DNA from: Terana coerulea
Lineage: Eukaryota > Basidiomycota > Agaricomycetes > Polyporales > Phanerochaetaceae
NCBI GenBank assembly: GCA_024811115.1
Contig: JAKOGH010000722.1
Span: forward strand, 417,875 to 481,874
Direction: 5' to 3'
Length of the DNA: 64,000 nt
Of this stretch, positions 45,302-57,722 are shown one piece after another (the first letter of the stretch is position 1; each line of letters begins with the position of its first letter). The position numbers and the translations under genes are program-made. Below the pieces are notes generated by a model. The model saw only the letters and a list, made by a program, of their open reading frames with translations. It did not search any database and was not told the origin of the DNA.

Positions 45302-45350
45302 CGTGTGCGAAGAATGCATGGTACAGGAGCACACGAGACAGTGCATATAG
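45147..45350 (+). CDS. Putative small cysteine-rich protein (67 aa), doubtful
   Basis: An ATG at 45147 opens 67 codons ending at 45350. The literal protein has a hydrophobic start (YYSIFLLIFMLSAMAG) like a signal peptide and then six Cys in 45 residues (ICE, KFCDF, DLCKR, VCEEC, QCI), the look of a small secreted protein. Against this, the segment coding the hydrophobic part begins GTAAGA, contains CTAAT and ends CTCAG, a textbook 43-nt intron. If it is spliced out, the signal peptide disappears. The sequence overlaps the right arm of an inverted repeat, whose other arm encodes a decayed copy of the same peptide. I cannot decide between a small secreted protein and chance. Confidence 0.3.
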   Translation: MSVRYYSIFLLIFMLSAMAGRGICEGPRAAAKQGQTNSGKFCDFTDLCKRQYVCEECMVQEHTRQCI

Positions 45351-45733
45351 GTAGCATATCACCGAGAGTGAGTAAAGGACTCAAGGCAGATCAGAGGGAG
45401 GAGAGCGGAGAGAACAAACGATGTGTCGCGGCGTTGGCAGCGGCGGCCGTGTCGGTCCGGAGATTGCCGTAATCACCAGTGAGGGGGACAGCGGAGCGCC
45501 CAATCCCGCTTTGTGGCGTGGGGAACGTCAGCTTGGATGACAAAACGGCGCACAAGTAAATGTCAACCATCGCTGCAAGCATCATGACATCAGCATTGCC
45601 AACGAAACCAACTATTATGCGATTCTAAGTAGCTATGAAGTCCATGCAAATTGTCCAAGCAGAGTTCCGATCGCAAACTACTACTAGTGATCATGAAGAG
45701 TCCGCCATGCCCGACAAATCCGCACCGCGACGC

Positions 45734-46332
45734 TTAATTCGAAATTTCGATGTGGATGGGCGCGGAGGTACCACCATACTGCAGAGCCTCGGTGGGGAGC
45801 TGTTGTTGGCGACGTTGACAGGGTATGTGATGAACGCCCAGATCAAGTAGCTGGAGCTGTTGTCGTAGCCGTGGTTCTCACCCGGGAAAGAGTCGGTCTC
45901 GGGGAGCTAAGTAAAGCTTGTTAGCTGACTGTCAGATCAACCAGCTTGTGGGATACTTACCGTAGTAGTGTGGGTGAGAACGTTCTGGTCCGCGGCATAG
46001 GTGGCACGGTTCAGGACGTAGAACGGCTGAGGGTTACCGTTCGCAAAAGTGCCTTGGATCATGAAGTCCACGTCCTCGGGCTGGAAACGCGCACAGGTGG
46101 AGTTGTAAGTAATGGTGAACTCCTGTAGGATGGGCAGGTGACAGTGTGAGTACTTGGAAGCATTACTGCTGGTATCTGCACTTACATCGCCGAATTTCAC
46201 ACTCTGGGGAGACACCTGGACGTTTCCGAAGCGCGCAGCCTCAGGAACGAATCCGCACTGGTTGGCAGCGGAAGCAAACCCGATGGAGCTGATGACGGCA
46301 GCGAGGGAAGCGAAGAAGGTGGTGGTGCGCAT
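45734..46332 (-). CDS. Secreted protein of unknown function
   Basis: Three exons. It begins MRTTTFFASLAAVISSIGFA, a clear signal peptide ending near SAANQCGF. The mature protein includes VSPQSVKFGD, an intron, then FTITYNSTCARFQPED, FMIQGTFANGNPQPFYVL, another intron, then ETDSFPGENHGYDNSS and YLIWAFITYPVNV, and ends in the other frame with GGTSAPIHIEISN at 45734-45736. The last frame change falls on a four-G run (45794-45797): adding one base there joins the two halves, whereas the literal frame runs to 45691. N-glycosylation sequons (NST, NSS) and two to three Cys are present. I do not recognise the family; small beta-sandwich secreted proteins of mushrooms look like this. Confidence 0.7.
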
Positions 46333-48009
46333 GTTTGAGAAAAGTAAACTCGAAGTGAGGCGAATGAGCGTAGAACTATGTGGATGATGATGCTCAATAC
46401 CAGCCAGACAGACGTCCTTATATACTCGAGCCGTTAGGCTTTCCTGGTGAATGGATCAACGAAGCATAGGGCATCGATGACCGAAAAACCGCGGGGATTG
46501 GCGGTACCTCCGGCGGCATCAGCATTAATGATTCCGCACTCAGGCGTAGCCGCATCAGCAGGTCGGTGTTGATGGTGCCGGTCGCATCGCTTTCATCGCT
46601 CATTCAACCGACGGCGGCGGTGAGTGTCCGCGTTGTGATGCGTAATAACACGCAATCACGACGGCCGGCACGTTCTTCTGTTTGGTCAGGCTGCTGCAGG
46701 GCCAACGGATTGTTCGCCGAAGTAACTGCAGTACTAGTGTCAAGGCTCTGTTCTCGCACTGGTCATCGGCTTGAGGGAGCGACGACTCGGAGTCTGCGTG
46801 TGCTTGAGACTACAGAGACCTGAAGACCTGAAGACGGACCATACGATTCTATCTGCTGAACTCGTTGATGCTTTCCGTCATATTGGGCGGCGAGAGTTCG
46901 GGTGGTGCCGGTGCTTCGAGTATAGAGACGAGCCTAAGAACGGGCTGTCAACGCCGCGACCCCGCAAGCGAGGCTCACAGGGCGGATATCTTGGCACGAT
47001 TTCAATTGATGCTGCATACGCTCGAGGCCGGTATGGACGCGGATATTTGTCCAGAGAAGTAGCAGAAGCAGAGCAATCCAGTCAGTCGCGGTTGCAGGGA
47101 TGCAGAGACGGCCGAGGATGACTGCGTAATGCGGATCAGCTGTCTTTGAAAGTATTGCAGCGCAGACAGGCAATGCCGAGCTGCACGCCAATCTCCGCTT
47201 GAAATCAATCGTTCTGACCCCTCTACCATCGACGACAAACCGGTACTTGGCTCTGTCTGTAACAGAATGTCAGTATCATATCAGTTTTGGATTTCGAGCA
47301 CGAAGAAGAGTTCCCAGTAACACTGTGCTTGATCACAGCATGTCTTTCAACGCCACAAAGACTCCGGCGTCGATTGTATGCCCGGCCACCCAAAGCGGCG
47401 TGACATTTGACGCTCAACGCAGCCTTCGTTCGAGCCATACCACCATCGTTTTGGCTTGCCAATATAATCCAGATAATATGCTTCTCACAGACTCAGGTAT
47501 GGGTTCGCAAGCTTAGGGTGCATATCATCGACAGAATTGAGTCCACGTACAACAACAAGCTTTCTGCCGTTCAAGGATTCTCGGACCCCCTCGAGCACAC
47601 ATTCTCGAGGCTCGCACACGGTTGCATGATGTGTATTTCTCCAGAAGGCATCCGTTCTTGCAACGCTGAGACCATCAGTTTATCAACTGTACACCAATGC
47701 ATTTTCCGACCTATCCTACTTACCTAGGGCTGCTCGAGTGACCTACTCCTGTCGGCGCTGGACTCGAACCTCGCCTCAGCAGGCAGAGCGGCCGGTGCAT
47801 CGACAGATAACTAGCGAGCAGTCATACCAAAAGCCGATGCTCATACTGAAATCATCCACGGAAGCATGCACGCACGCCGATAGTGATCATGGGATAAAGA
47901 TAGACAAGAGATTATAATGGACTGCAGTAGTGATACAACAACAAGTACAACGCATCCGCGCGTCGGTATCCTCTATACACCCAACTCCAGAGTACAGTGA
48001 GCAAAGAAC
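46333..48009. other. Intergenic, 1.7 kb, nothing recognised
   Basis: This lies between the secreted-protein gene and histone H3. The left end is the promoter of the secreted protein. ORFs up to 116 codons occur on both strands but have no domain or plausible splice partner, and I see no RNA gene. Confidence 0.45.
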
Positions 48010-48535
48010 TTATGACCTCTCGCCACGGAGACGACGAGCAAGGGCAAGATCTTTTGGTTGAATGGTGACACGCTTAGCGTGGATGGCGGCGAGGTTGGTG
48101 TCCTCGAAGAGCGAGACGAGGTAGGCCTCGGCGGCCTCCTGGAGGGCCATGACGGCTGATGATTGGAAGCGGAGGTCAGTCTGCAAGAGAAAGGTCAGTC
48201 AAGGCCATCGTGCAGCTGAGGGTGTTGCGCACCTTGAAATCCTGAGCGATTTCACGAACGAGACGTTGGAAGGGGAGCTTGCGGATGAGGAGCTCGGTCG
48301 ACTTCTGGTAGCGACGAATTTCACGGAGAGCGACGGTTCCGGGGCGGAAACGATGAGGCTTCTTCACACCACCAGTCGCGGTCGCAGCGGCAGTCTTGCG
48401 TGCAGACTTGGCAGCGAGCTGCTTACGAGGGGCCTTACCTGAGGCAAGTCGTGAGTTGGAATGTCTCCGCGTTGAAGTCTTTGACTGTTACTTACCACCA
48501 GTGGACTTGCGAGCGGTCTGCTTAGTACGGGCCAT
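48010..48535 (-). CDS. Histone H3
   Basis: Core nucleosome histone. Exon 1 [14 protein letters not shown] ends in the first base of a Gly codon; then come [56 protein letters not shown], an intron, and [18 protein letters not shown] to GERS at 48010-48012. Two introns (about 48184-48232 and 48439-48495) are consistent with the frame. The stretch between Lys27 and the first Lys of VKK is [10 protein letters not shown], two residues longer than in animal H3. No lesion. Divergently paired with H4. Confidence 0.97.
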
Positions 48536-48875
48536 TGCTGAGAGTGTGTGGTGACGGAAAGAAGAAGTTGTGAGTGGCAGTGGTGGTTGGGGTGAAGGTA
48601 GGTGAACTAGGGGAAAGACGGTGCGGGGCCAGGGCTTATATACCTTTAGACGCCAAACGCGACGCGGTGGGGGCGCTCACGTGCGGACGCGTTTAACGCC
48701 AATCAACAAACCTTTCACGTGACCTCTTGGCCCCGGCGGTATATAGGCGGCGGCGCCTGCCCGTGTTCGTCCCTCACTCACATCCCCGCCACCTCCACAT
48801 ATCCTTGCCAGTCGCCTCTCAAGGGACTTCACATTCTCACCCTTCAAACCAAACCTCCAACCAACTTCATCAAAC
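48536..48875. promoter_or_regulatory. Shared H3/H4 divergent promoter
   Basis: 340 bp between the two histone start codons. A TATATA at 48637-48642 faces H3 and another at 48740-48745 faces H4. Between them lie ACGCGT (48687-48692), the core of the MluI cell-cycle box bound by MBF, and CCAAT (48699-48703), plus two CACGTG cores (48678-48683 and 48716-48721). These fit S-phase expression of both genes; binding is inferred from known consensus sites. Confidence 0.7.
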
Positions 48876-49359
<484 letters not shown>

Positions 49360-49985
49360 GCTCGCAGTCTGCATATTTATGGGTCGGGGTATCTTCGGTG
49401 TATCATTACTAGTGTAACAGTACTGTCGTAATCGCATCTCTGCAAGCTCTCATTCAAGTCAGTGCGCGTGATAGGCATTAACATCATTCTCGGTATCGTC
49501 GCGGCGCACCTTGCCTTATTCCTCACTGACATGCTACCGACGGTGATTTTTAGGCCTCCAGCGACGCTCGGACGGGCGAAGGCGGCTGAGAACCGTGCCT
49601 TAGCCAGCTTGCTCCTTGCGGTCGTGAAGTTCTCAAGAGCGCGGAATGCAGACATATGCTGGTCGAGGAGCGGTGACGGTACCGCCGCTGCCTGTTCTCA
49701 CCCCCCGCGGCCAGGCTCAGGTTACTCATCCGGTATTGAACGCCAGTCTCACAAGGGGACGTCACCAAACCCCCGTTATTTTTCCGCATCATAGAGTTCC
49801 CTACACGCTACCGTATCGCTCTCGGATCGCTTCAAGATCCTCTTGATACCGTCTACACCCAAACCGTGCGTTCGGGGTTGAAATTGCGGCTTTGCTCTTA
49901 CATACCCGTCTCGAAGGTACGCTGCGGTGTCTTTCTGCCTCTTCTCCGCATCCCTCGCCTCCTGGTTTCTGACATTTTGACACAG
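49360..49985. other. Intergenic, H4 3' flank to F-box gene
   Basis: 626 bp with no supported ORF. The right end is presumably the promoter and leader of the F-box gene. Confidence 0.4.
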
Positions 49986-51205
49986 ATGACGAGCCCGCTC
50001 CCGAACGAGATGCTCGCCGCCGTTTTAGAGAACTTGCAACCTGACACCCTCGCAAAGGTGGTTCAAGTCTCTCGAAGATTCCGTGCGGTCGCAGAACGCA
50101 TCCTCTACACCGACATTGTCTTCACCGACCAACTCCCACACTCTTCGCCCGTGCCGCACAAGACCGTCGCTTTCTGCCAAACCATCCTCGCCTATCCCCA
50201 CCTCCCAGACGGAGTCAAGAAAGTGTCTATACGATGGTTGACAGAGGCGGGGCCGCGAGACCCGTACATGACTCACATCGAGCCCGTTCTGCAGGTGCTC
50301 AACCGAGCCCTCCGCACGTTATCCGGCCTCGAGACGCTTGAGCTCGCGCTCGGCATGTCCGGCGGTTCCGTATCCTCGCGAGGCATCCTCAGCGACTGCC
50401 AATTCCCCGCCTTGCGTGTATTCGCACTAAGCGGCGTGGGGCGAGGGACGCTCGCGCTCAAGATGCACCCCGACCCGTCCCCGCCGATCGAGTGGTTCCT
50501 CTCCGCGACGCCCTCGATCCAGCACCTCCGCCTCGCCGACTGCTACGAGGCCCTGCAGCTCGCGCCGGCCGACCTGCCGCACCTGCGCACGTTCCGCGGG
50601 AGCGCGCCGACGGCGGCGTCGGTGCTGCCCGGGCGCCCCGTGCAGCTGCTCGCGCTCGTCGGGCACGAGTTCGTGACGGAGCGCGACCTGCTGCGCATCG
50701 CCGCGACGTCCGCGCGCGTGCGCTGGCTCGACCTGTCCGCCATGTCCGTCACGCCGCTCCTCCTGCGCGACATCTCCCGGCATTTGTCCGGCGTCGAGTG
50801 CCTCAAGGTCCGCCTCGCGCTCCGGCACACGCTGCATCACGCCCTGTCCGGCATCGTGAGTCCTCCTGCGTTTCGCCGCCTGTCGTCATCTGAGCTCACC
50901 CCGCGTCGCGTCATGCGCACCTGCCTTGCCCTTCCCACCCGCCGAACCCGCGGTTTGTATAGAGCCTCCTCGTCGGCCTGACGTCGGTGCTTGGCGCGTT
51001 TCCGGAGTTGTACCAGCTCGACCTTTCGCCGACGATGCTCGACGGCATCGGTGCGGGCAACGTCTCGGACGAGATGACGTTGTGCAGCTCGTGGAGTCGC
51101 GGTTGCCCGACGCTGCGCCAGATTATATTCCCTTCTGGGACGGAGTGGAACCGTGGAGGGAATATGCAATGGACAATGGCACCCGCGGCGTTGCAGTTGC
51201 GCTGA
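49986..51205 (+). CDS. F-box protein with leucine-rich C-terminal region
   Basis: A canonical F-box opens the protein: SPLPNEMLAAVLENLQPDTL followed by AKVVQVSRRFRAVAERILY, so I set the start at MTSPLP (49986) although the frame is open further upstream. The remaining ~300 residues are Leu-rich with an LRR-like rhythm (LSGLETLELALGM, TPSIQHLRLADCYEAL, ARVRWLDLSAM). An intron near 50855-50965 joins LHHALSGI to a last exon ending at 51203-51205. This is the usual layout of mushroom F-box/LRR substrate receptors of SCF ubiquitin ligases. GC content and Arg bias are high between 50450 and 50850. Unrelated in sequence to the four-copy F-box-like family. Confidence 0.8.
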
Positions 51206-51767
51206 GCATTGGAGGGACGGTGTGAGACCTTCAGTAGGTCTCAAATCCATGATTTTTCACGAACTACGATACGCTGCATTCGGGCAGAGGGACTCCATAT
51301 TTGCTGTAATTGACTTTCTCATCTCGCTGGAGCATTGTATTGCCAATTCATTCCTATCTGACCACCACTGCAACATATGTTAATATTGTATTCCCACTCT
51401 TATGAACGCTGGAAACTCCGACGGCTCACACAGAACACCACATTCCACGGATCGGAATAGGGGACCTGAGTAAGGCGACCCCCACCCGGTGACTGGGACA
51501 TACACGGATGCGGAACGCGCCATTCATTGCATTAGCTTTTACTATACTCGCGCATTGACATTGAGATCTGAAAGAGACACATTATAACAGGCAAGTACAC
51601 TTTGGATAGAGGATGAGAATACAATCGTCCATCGAGACCAGCTCCCATAAATACCGCGTTTCTGCATAAAAAGGGTAGGCGATACAGTGATAGTTGTCGG
51701 CAGCCAAGGGGGTATCATCCAGTGTCGCGGTCATAGTGTCGATAGATATTTCACGCACGCATCATCA
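51206..51767. other. Intergenic between convergent genes
   Basis: 562 bp of 3' flanks for the F-box and RhoGAP genes. Nothing recognised. Confidence 0.4.
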
Positions 51768-54393
51768 TCATTCTCCTTGCTCCTCGTCGCCTTCATCAAC
51801 GAAGATGTCGGTGTAGTGCTCTAGGATAGTCTCGATGGCCTGGAGAACCCACGCTGATAAGCTGTGGGAGCGCGGAGACACAGCACACAAGATCCGCACC
51901 TTGTTTTGCTGCCCGGCATCCGCCATCCCATTCATGTTACCGTTAACCCCCGGTTGCGCTTGCTGAAATAGAGTGGGACCGAAGACGATCGCAATGTTCT
52001 GAATGGTCATCGAGTTCTCGGATTCGTATTCAGTAATGCTGTAGCCACGGCGTGGAAGTTGTTAGAACACCGACGTATAGACTGGACCGGAACATGACGC
52101 ACGTGTGCAGATGGCCCATGAAGTATTTCAAGGTCGCATAGTTTGGATCGGGAAGCTCATTCACTCGTTCGTGTAGACGTATGTGTCGCAAACGATCATT
52201 GTCGTTGCCTATTAGACGGCTGTGAGATTTCGGGCCCGGGAGCTGTGGAATGTGCTCACGTGCTGCGTCCAAGAACTCTTCGTGCAGTTGATAAGTCATC
52301 AAAGGATCCGGGAGCTCTCGTAGCCATTGCTTCAGGACGCTTGTAACAACACTAATCTCCGAGCTCCACTGCTCGTCGTCGAGGTTCACCGAATCCATAT
52401 CTAAGGTTTGTCAGCCGAAGGGTCTTCTGTGTCATCAAAGGAAACTGACCCTTGTCTAAACGCTCCTTCAAATCCTTGACCTTCGTTATCGTCCCGCCGA
52501 CTCGGTATATGCCCTGCAAATGCAAACCGTATTTCTCGATGGCTTCGCAGCACTTGACCATGATAGGGGGCACCTCAGCGTCATCTCGTGCGAGCTGTTC
52601 CGCCAGGTCTACGCCGAAGGTGGGTCGACCTTTGTCTTGAACATGGGACACTGAGGTGTTTGGTGAAGAGACATGGTGGGTCAGAGCGGGTATCGGCGGT
52701 ACCTAGATACAACATGTCAACGGTATCCCGTTGATAGACTCCCATATGGACTCACGTAGCCTTCATCTCTCGGACCCGCCCTACGAGGTCCTCGACTAGC
52801 CCCTCCGTGCGCAAAGGCGTAGTTTTGCATAAACGTCCTGAAATCTGCGCGATTGTCGATTGACTCGGCAATGGACTTCAGACCCGGATCTGCAGCCAGT
52901 TCAGGTTATGTGCCATACTGCAAGTAAACGAGATGATTTACCGTCGTTCAAAGGTGACAGAGCAGTTCCGTCGCTGAGGACGGCTTTCTCATACAGGAAG
53001 GAATACCGGATCAGGTGATACTGAATTCCAAGGTCAATGTCGTTAAGACATTGCTGCAAAGCCTAAGAATCAAAAGGTCAGATGCATACTTCTTGGCTGA
53101 TGTGTAGGATCCAACCCGTAATATCCGAGGTAATTGGAAGTTGAAATATTCCTGTCGGATGGCTTGAGTGTCCGTCATGTTCTTGCGGTATGCATCAGAT
53201 GCCGAAGACATTCGCTGCCGAATATCATCTTCTTGGCGTTGAATCTAAGATAGGCTTCTTAGAGAGCATGCACAAATTGAGGGGAGACAAGCACGGACGT
53301 TGCCAGGATTCTTCCCCTTAAGTAGAAGGCCACCCTTCGCGACTGCTTTGCCTATAACCCGTTTGCTGCTCACACCACCGGGTGAGCGACCTTGGACGCC
53401 AGTGTCACGCAAAGATTCGCCTTCTTTCTGTATGAGCACACGCTCGAGCTCCTCCGCAGTTACTTCGACTCGATTCTTGCTCTTCTCCGTTGCAGACTCG
53501 GCATCTTGAAGAGCACGTTCGTAGCGATTCGCAAGATCCTTGGTCTAATCCTCGTGTATCAGGAATAAAGTATATGCCATTGTCAATACACGCGCCTGCT
53601 TCCTTCCATGTTCTGCTTCAGTGATGACTTTTTGAAGCTCGGTATACTGTTCTCGAAGGTTCTCCGCCAGTCTCAGCCGCGCTCCAGCAACATTCTCGTG
53701 TAATTGTAGGGTTTTCTGCCATGCAGTTACAAAGGTTCTGTGATAATTTAAGATGAGTCTCGACTGTGCATGGTTTGTGAGACGTACCCGGCTCTGCCGT
53801 CATGCTGGGCGTAAGTTTCTGCGGTGTGCCGTGCAATCTTCAAGAGAGTACGCCCATATTCTTCCTCCATCTCTGCACGCTTCTTGAAGAATCCTTGAAC
53901 TTCCTAGAGATTATGTTATGTTTCCGGAGCGAAGTAACACGGGAAGTGTGCATACTTTGCAGGACGCCATGCTCTGCTTTATTCGATCTAGTAGTAGAGG
54001 TACACCACACTAAAAGTCAGAGTTCATGTTCAATATGCCTGCACGGTACACGAGAAGCAGGATACGCACATCGAGTTCACACAAAGCCCTCAGCACATTC
54101 TCGTCAAAGCTGGTATCGAGTATTCCATCTTCCACGGGCGATAAAGTCGACGAGATATTGGAAGGCGGCTGAGTGCTCTCGCGCCACCTGGAATTCATAC
54201 GCGTAGGCGACTCGACGCTCGAGCGCGGCGGCGACGCAGACTTGGTCGGCGTGAGCGGGGCGCCTCCTGGAACATCGAGTGAGTCGCGAGAGTAGTATGG
54301 CATGGCGTTGTAGGTGCCATGATGGTGGTGGGAAGAAGGATGCTCGCTGTCGGTGTGCTCCCAGTTGGAGGACGGATATCCCTCCTCGCTCAT
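51768..54393 (-). CDS. F-BAR and RhoGAP domain protein (Rgd1/Rga7-type)
   Basis: A regulator that stimulates GTP hydrolysis by Rho GTPases at curved membranes, usually at growing tips or the septum. A Ser/His-rich leader from MSEEGYPSSNWEH leads into an F-BAR domain: SFDENVLRALCELD, GFFKKRAEMEEEYGRTLLKIA, FVTAWQKTLQLHENVA and EYFNFQLPRILR. Basic linker exons follow, and then the GAP domain PTFGVDLAEQLARDDAEVPP, with the arginine finger in LQGIYRVGGT, then KQWLRELPDPLMTYQLHE, LPDPNYATLKYFMGHLH and NIAIVFGPTLF, ending in an acidic tail at 51768-51770. Many short introns; no frame lesion noticed. The start is placed at 54393, but an open frame extends further upstream. Confidence 0.88.
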
Positions 54394-56264
54394 CGTCGGA
54401 GCCGAGATCGAGGTGCGTGATCGTCGTTGCGGACGGTGAACTGAGAGTGTCGGGAACCGCGCCCGGGTGTCAGGCGTCGCGGCAAAGCCATTACTTACGT
54501 AATGGATCTCCTGGTGATTGCCGGTAGTCAGACGCCCATGCGACATCGGCACACACGGCGCCCAAACAAGTAGCAACAGGCAGTTTAGCTGCGAACCGTA
54601 TCCCGAACATCCCGCGACAATTACTAAAATGACCAGTATGTGACTTTTCCGAAAACAAAATGGCATAGATTGCTCAGTTAGTTTCTAGGCTCTGCCATGC
54701 TTCTGCACAAATTACCGAAACTGTAATCTCTACAAGCTTGCATGATGACAATCTTTTTTCCAACATCGCCAACCCACTTCGAATCCCTACCTTACAGAGT
54801 CATATTGTAGCAGTCTTACTGTTACGGCCTGGAACTCCGGTAACGAAGTAACACTATTACTCTTAAGCTTGCTACACGTGAAGAGAATCTATCTCGTCAT
54901 GTGGCTTTGCGGAGTCATCCTGCGGCTGGTGCGTCCACATGTGGATCGCGGCGGTATTAATAGCTCAACCACCGGTTTACAAAAGAACCTGCACCGCACT
55001 GGTCAGAATTTATTGGCGTTTTGCAGACTCGCGATGATTTCAAAGGTGCGAGTTTTTGTTTTTTCACTCCGAAAATAAGCATTGATGTCCAATACATCGA
55101 CGCCCGCACTTACAGCCATTGCGCGTACGAAGTCTGCTCTTCGAACAGGTATCTTCCCGGATAACTCACGGCCCTACGCATATGCATAAACGCGTCACAT
55201 GCAGGGCATGGCAAGGCGAACTGTTGGCGAGGGAAGCCGTTGCTGAGATTGTGACCAGCCCTCTGGTATGTGCAGGGATGCCTCAAACGGGCTCAGTATC
55301 GCGAGGATCTATCAATCTGACATGTGAAGCTCCGTTTTCTCCCAGGACCGATCTTCGGCGTACTTGAGAGACTCCTTCCAGTCTCGTAGCGGTGGACCTC
55401 AGTGGGTGCTCAGTTTTTGACCGTTCTTGCGTCTGTGCCTGACTCGGAGGACCGCATATACAGATCAGCATCCAGGCCTTCGATACTGCAGCAGTGCTAC
55501 TAGTCTCTTGGGATACGTTTCAGGATCATCTGCGACCGGATCGATGACCGCGGACGACTGTGGACATTTGGCGCTCGGGACCGCTGCGTCTGACCGAGGA
55601 GGTACTCTTTCGCCTTTTGCAGCCCATTTTACGGACCATGAAGCTCACTCTGTGAGTCACAGATTCAGGAACCAACTCTTGTTCTTTCATACAGCTGTGA
55701 CAGGCTGTGGTACGGAAGGTCGTGTGCCAAAGATATGTCGGCGGCATCGAAGGTTCAATAGAGATAGGGATAACCGGAGGCATGTTCTCTTCTTATGGGT
55801 GTTGATGTTCATATAAAATTCCTGACTAAAACATCATATTCTAGTGCCCGGCAGGTCCTCTTGATGAAATGGACCTTATTGGAACTCGATCAGCGAGCTC
55901 CAAAATTGTTCACAACCGTCAACGGCCGGTACTGGTCCTCCGAACCTTCGAGTCAGCATGTGGACCAGGTATCGGAGCGGCGTACCTGCGCAGTCACGAG
56001 GCACCTAGAAACCTTCGAACACCAATCCGTATGCCAGCGTCCCACAGCAACGTAACCTTTTGATATGTTGCGGTACGTCCATCTGCCGTGCGGGTCTCCT
56101 GAGAAAATTTGCGACTCTATATAACGCTCTCTGCGGGCGAATATCTCCTGCACACGGGCCGCTCGCACCCCTCCCGTCCTCTACCCTCCAGCGGTATTTA
56201 TCGCCGACAACTACCTCCGACAACCCGCCTCTGCGCTCCCCTTGCCCAAACGCTCGCCCCGACC
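54394..56264. other. Intergenic, 1.9 kb, nothing recognised
   Basis: This lies between two divergently transcribed genes. ORFs up to 129 codons lack domains. It ends in the pyrimidine-rich leader of the ZIP gene. Confidence 0.45.
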
Positions 56265-57722
56265 ATGGTTCTCACACGCCGCGAGTACATGGCGCAGCTC
56301 ATGCGCCGAGATGACGGTAGCGACGTCAACTGCGGCTCTGGCGGCGGCGCCACGGACAACGTCGGCCTCCGCATTGCTTCAGTTTTTATTGTCATGGTCG
56401 GCTCGATGTTCGGCGCACTTTTCCCCGTTCTCGCCCGTCGGTCGCGGTGGCTAGCCCCGCATGTGCCGAAAGGCGTGTTTGAGTTCGCCAAATTCTTCGG
56501 TAGCGGTGTCATTGTACGTCCACTCGATCCTTCCAATCAACTATCCATAGACTAACTGCCGGTAAATGGTAGATTGCGACGGCGTTCATTCACTTGCTGG
56601 ATCCAGCCACCGATGAGCTCGGATCTCCTTGCTTGGCCCCAGGCTGGGGCGACTATGTACGTTGAACTGCCAGTGTTATCGTGGATCTGCCACCTGATCT
56701 ACGGCATCCTTCTACAGCCGTATGCTCTCGCCATTGCGCTCATCAGTATCTTCATGATCTTCATCGTTGAGCTCATTGCATTCCGCTGGGGTACTGCCAA
56801 GCTCGCCACCATCGGCATCTCCCACGACCCGCATGGCCATGGCGTCGGCGGACACGCTGCACATGGCCCCGAGACTCCTGGGGCGCGTCGGACAGTCCTC
56901 AGCGACGGAGAGGAAACCGCGGACACGTCATTCATGAACGAGAAAGATCCTAAGCATGACATCGAGGCGACCATGCTAGCTAGTCAGCCGAGCAGCGTCG
57001 TCGATTCCCCGCTACCCAGATTATTGGCGTCGCCATCCTTGAGTTTGGTGTCCTTTTGCACAGGTGGGCATGACTTGGCTGGACCTGCGGCGTGACTGAC
57101 CATTACTCAATTCAGTGTGCTCATTGGCCTGACTTTGGCTGTCACGGACTTCGACCAGTTCAAGACGTTATTCGTGGTCATCATCTTCCACCGTGAGCAT
57201 TTTACGTACAGTAAATGGCTCACATAGCTAACCACCCTGCTGCAGAAACATTTGAGGGTCTTGGTGTTGGATCCCGTCTCGCATACATGGACCTCCCGCA
57301 CAAGTATATGTACGTTCCAATCATCGGCGGCATCCTGTATGGTATCACAACGCCGATCGGTAAGTCGTGTTTAGTTCTTCGACTGCACCGGCTTACTGAT
57401 GTCTGGTTTTAGGAATCGCTGTGGGTCTGGGTGCTCGAACGACGTACAACCCAGACAGTACGACCGCCAACATTGTTAGCGGTATTCTGGACGCCTTCAG
57501 TGCCGGTATTCTCATTTACACTGGTCTCGTCGAGGTGAGAGCCCTTTACACACCTGGTTAGTCGTGGTCATCACTGACAATGCTTTCCCACGGCAGCTTC
57601 TTGCACATGAGTTCCTGTTCAATAGGGACATGATCACCGCCTCGAATGGGAAGATGGCTTACGCTGTCGGCTGCATGATGCTCGGCTGCGGTTTGATGGC
57701 TTTGCTAGGCAAATGGGCCTGA
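56265..57722 (+). CDS. ZIP-family zinc/iron transporter, copy 1 (one apparent -1 frameshift)
   Basis: A plasma-membrane importer of Zn2+ (Zrt1/Zrt2 group). Start MVLTRREYMAQLMRRDD; then a Cys-Gly rich extracellular stretch, TM1 IASVFIVMVGSMFGALFPVL, FAKFFGSGVI, an intron, ATAFIHLLDPATDELGSPC, ALAIALISIFMIFIVELIAF, a short His loop HDPHGHGVGGH, TM4 VAILEFGVLLH with SVLIGLTLAVT, TM5 ETFEGLGVGSRLAYMD, GILDAFSAGILIYTG and a final LGKWA. Both metal-site helices are complete. At 57007-57010 a four-C run seems one base short: the literal frame ends soon after, but one extra C continues into ATQIIGVAILEFG exactly as in copy 2. Tandem with copy 2, same orientation, 657 bp apart. Confidence 0.92.

Noticed and set aside
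47755..47815. tRNA-like text with GGTTCGAGTCC (box B) on the minus strand
   Set aside because: The ends CTGTCG and CGACAG pair, but only about 58 bases lie between them and no D arm or box A is present at the right spacing.
50427..50840. Arg-rich open frames on both strands in the 50.4-50.9 kb GC peak
   Set aside because: They are shadows of the F-box/LRR gene, whose high GC third positions keep all frames open.
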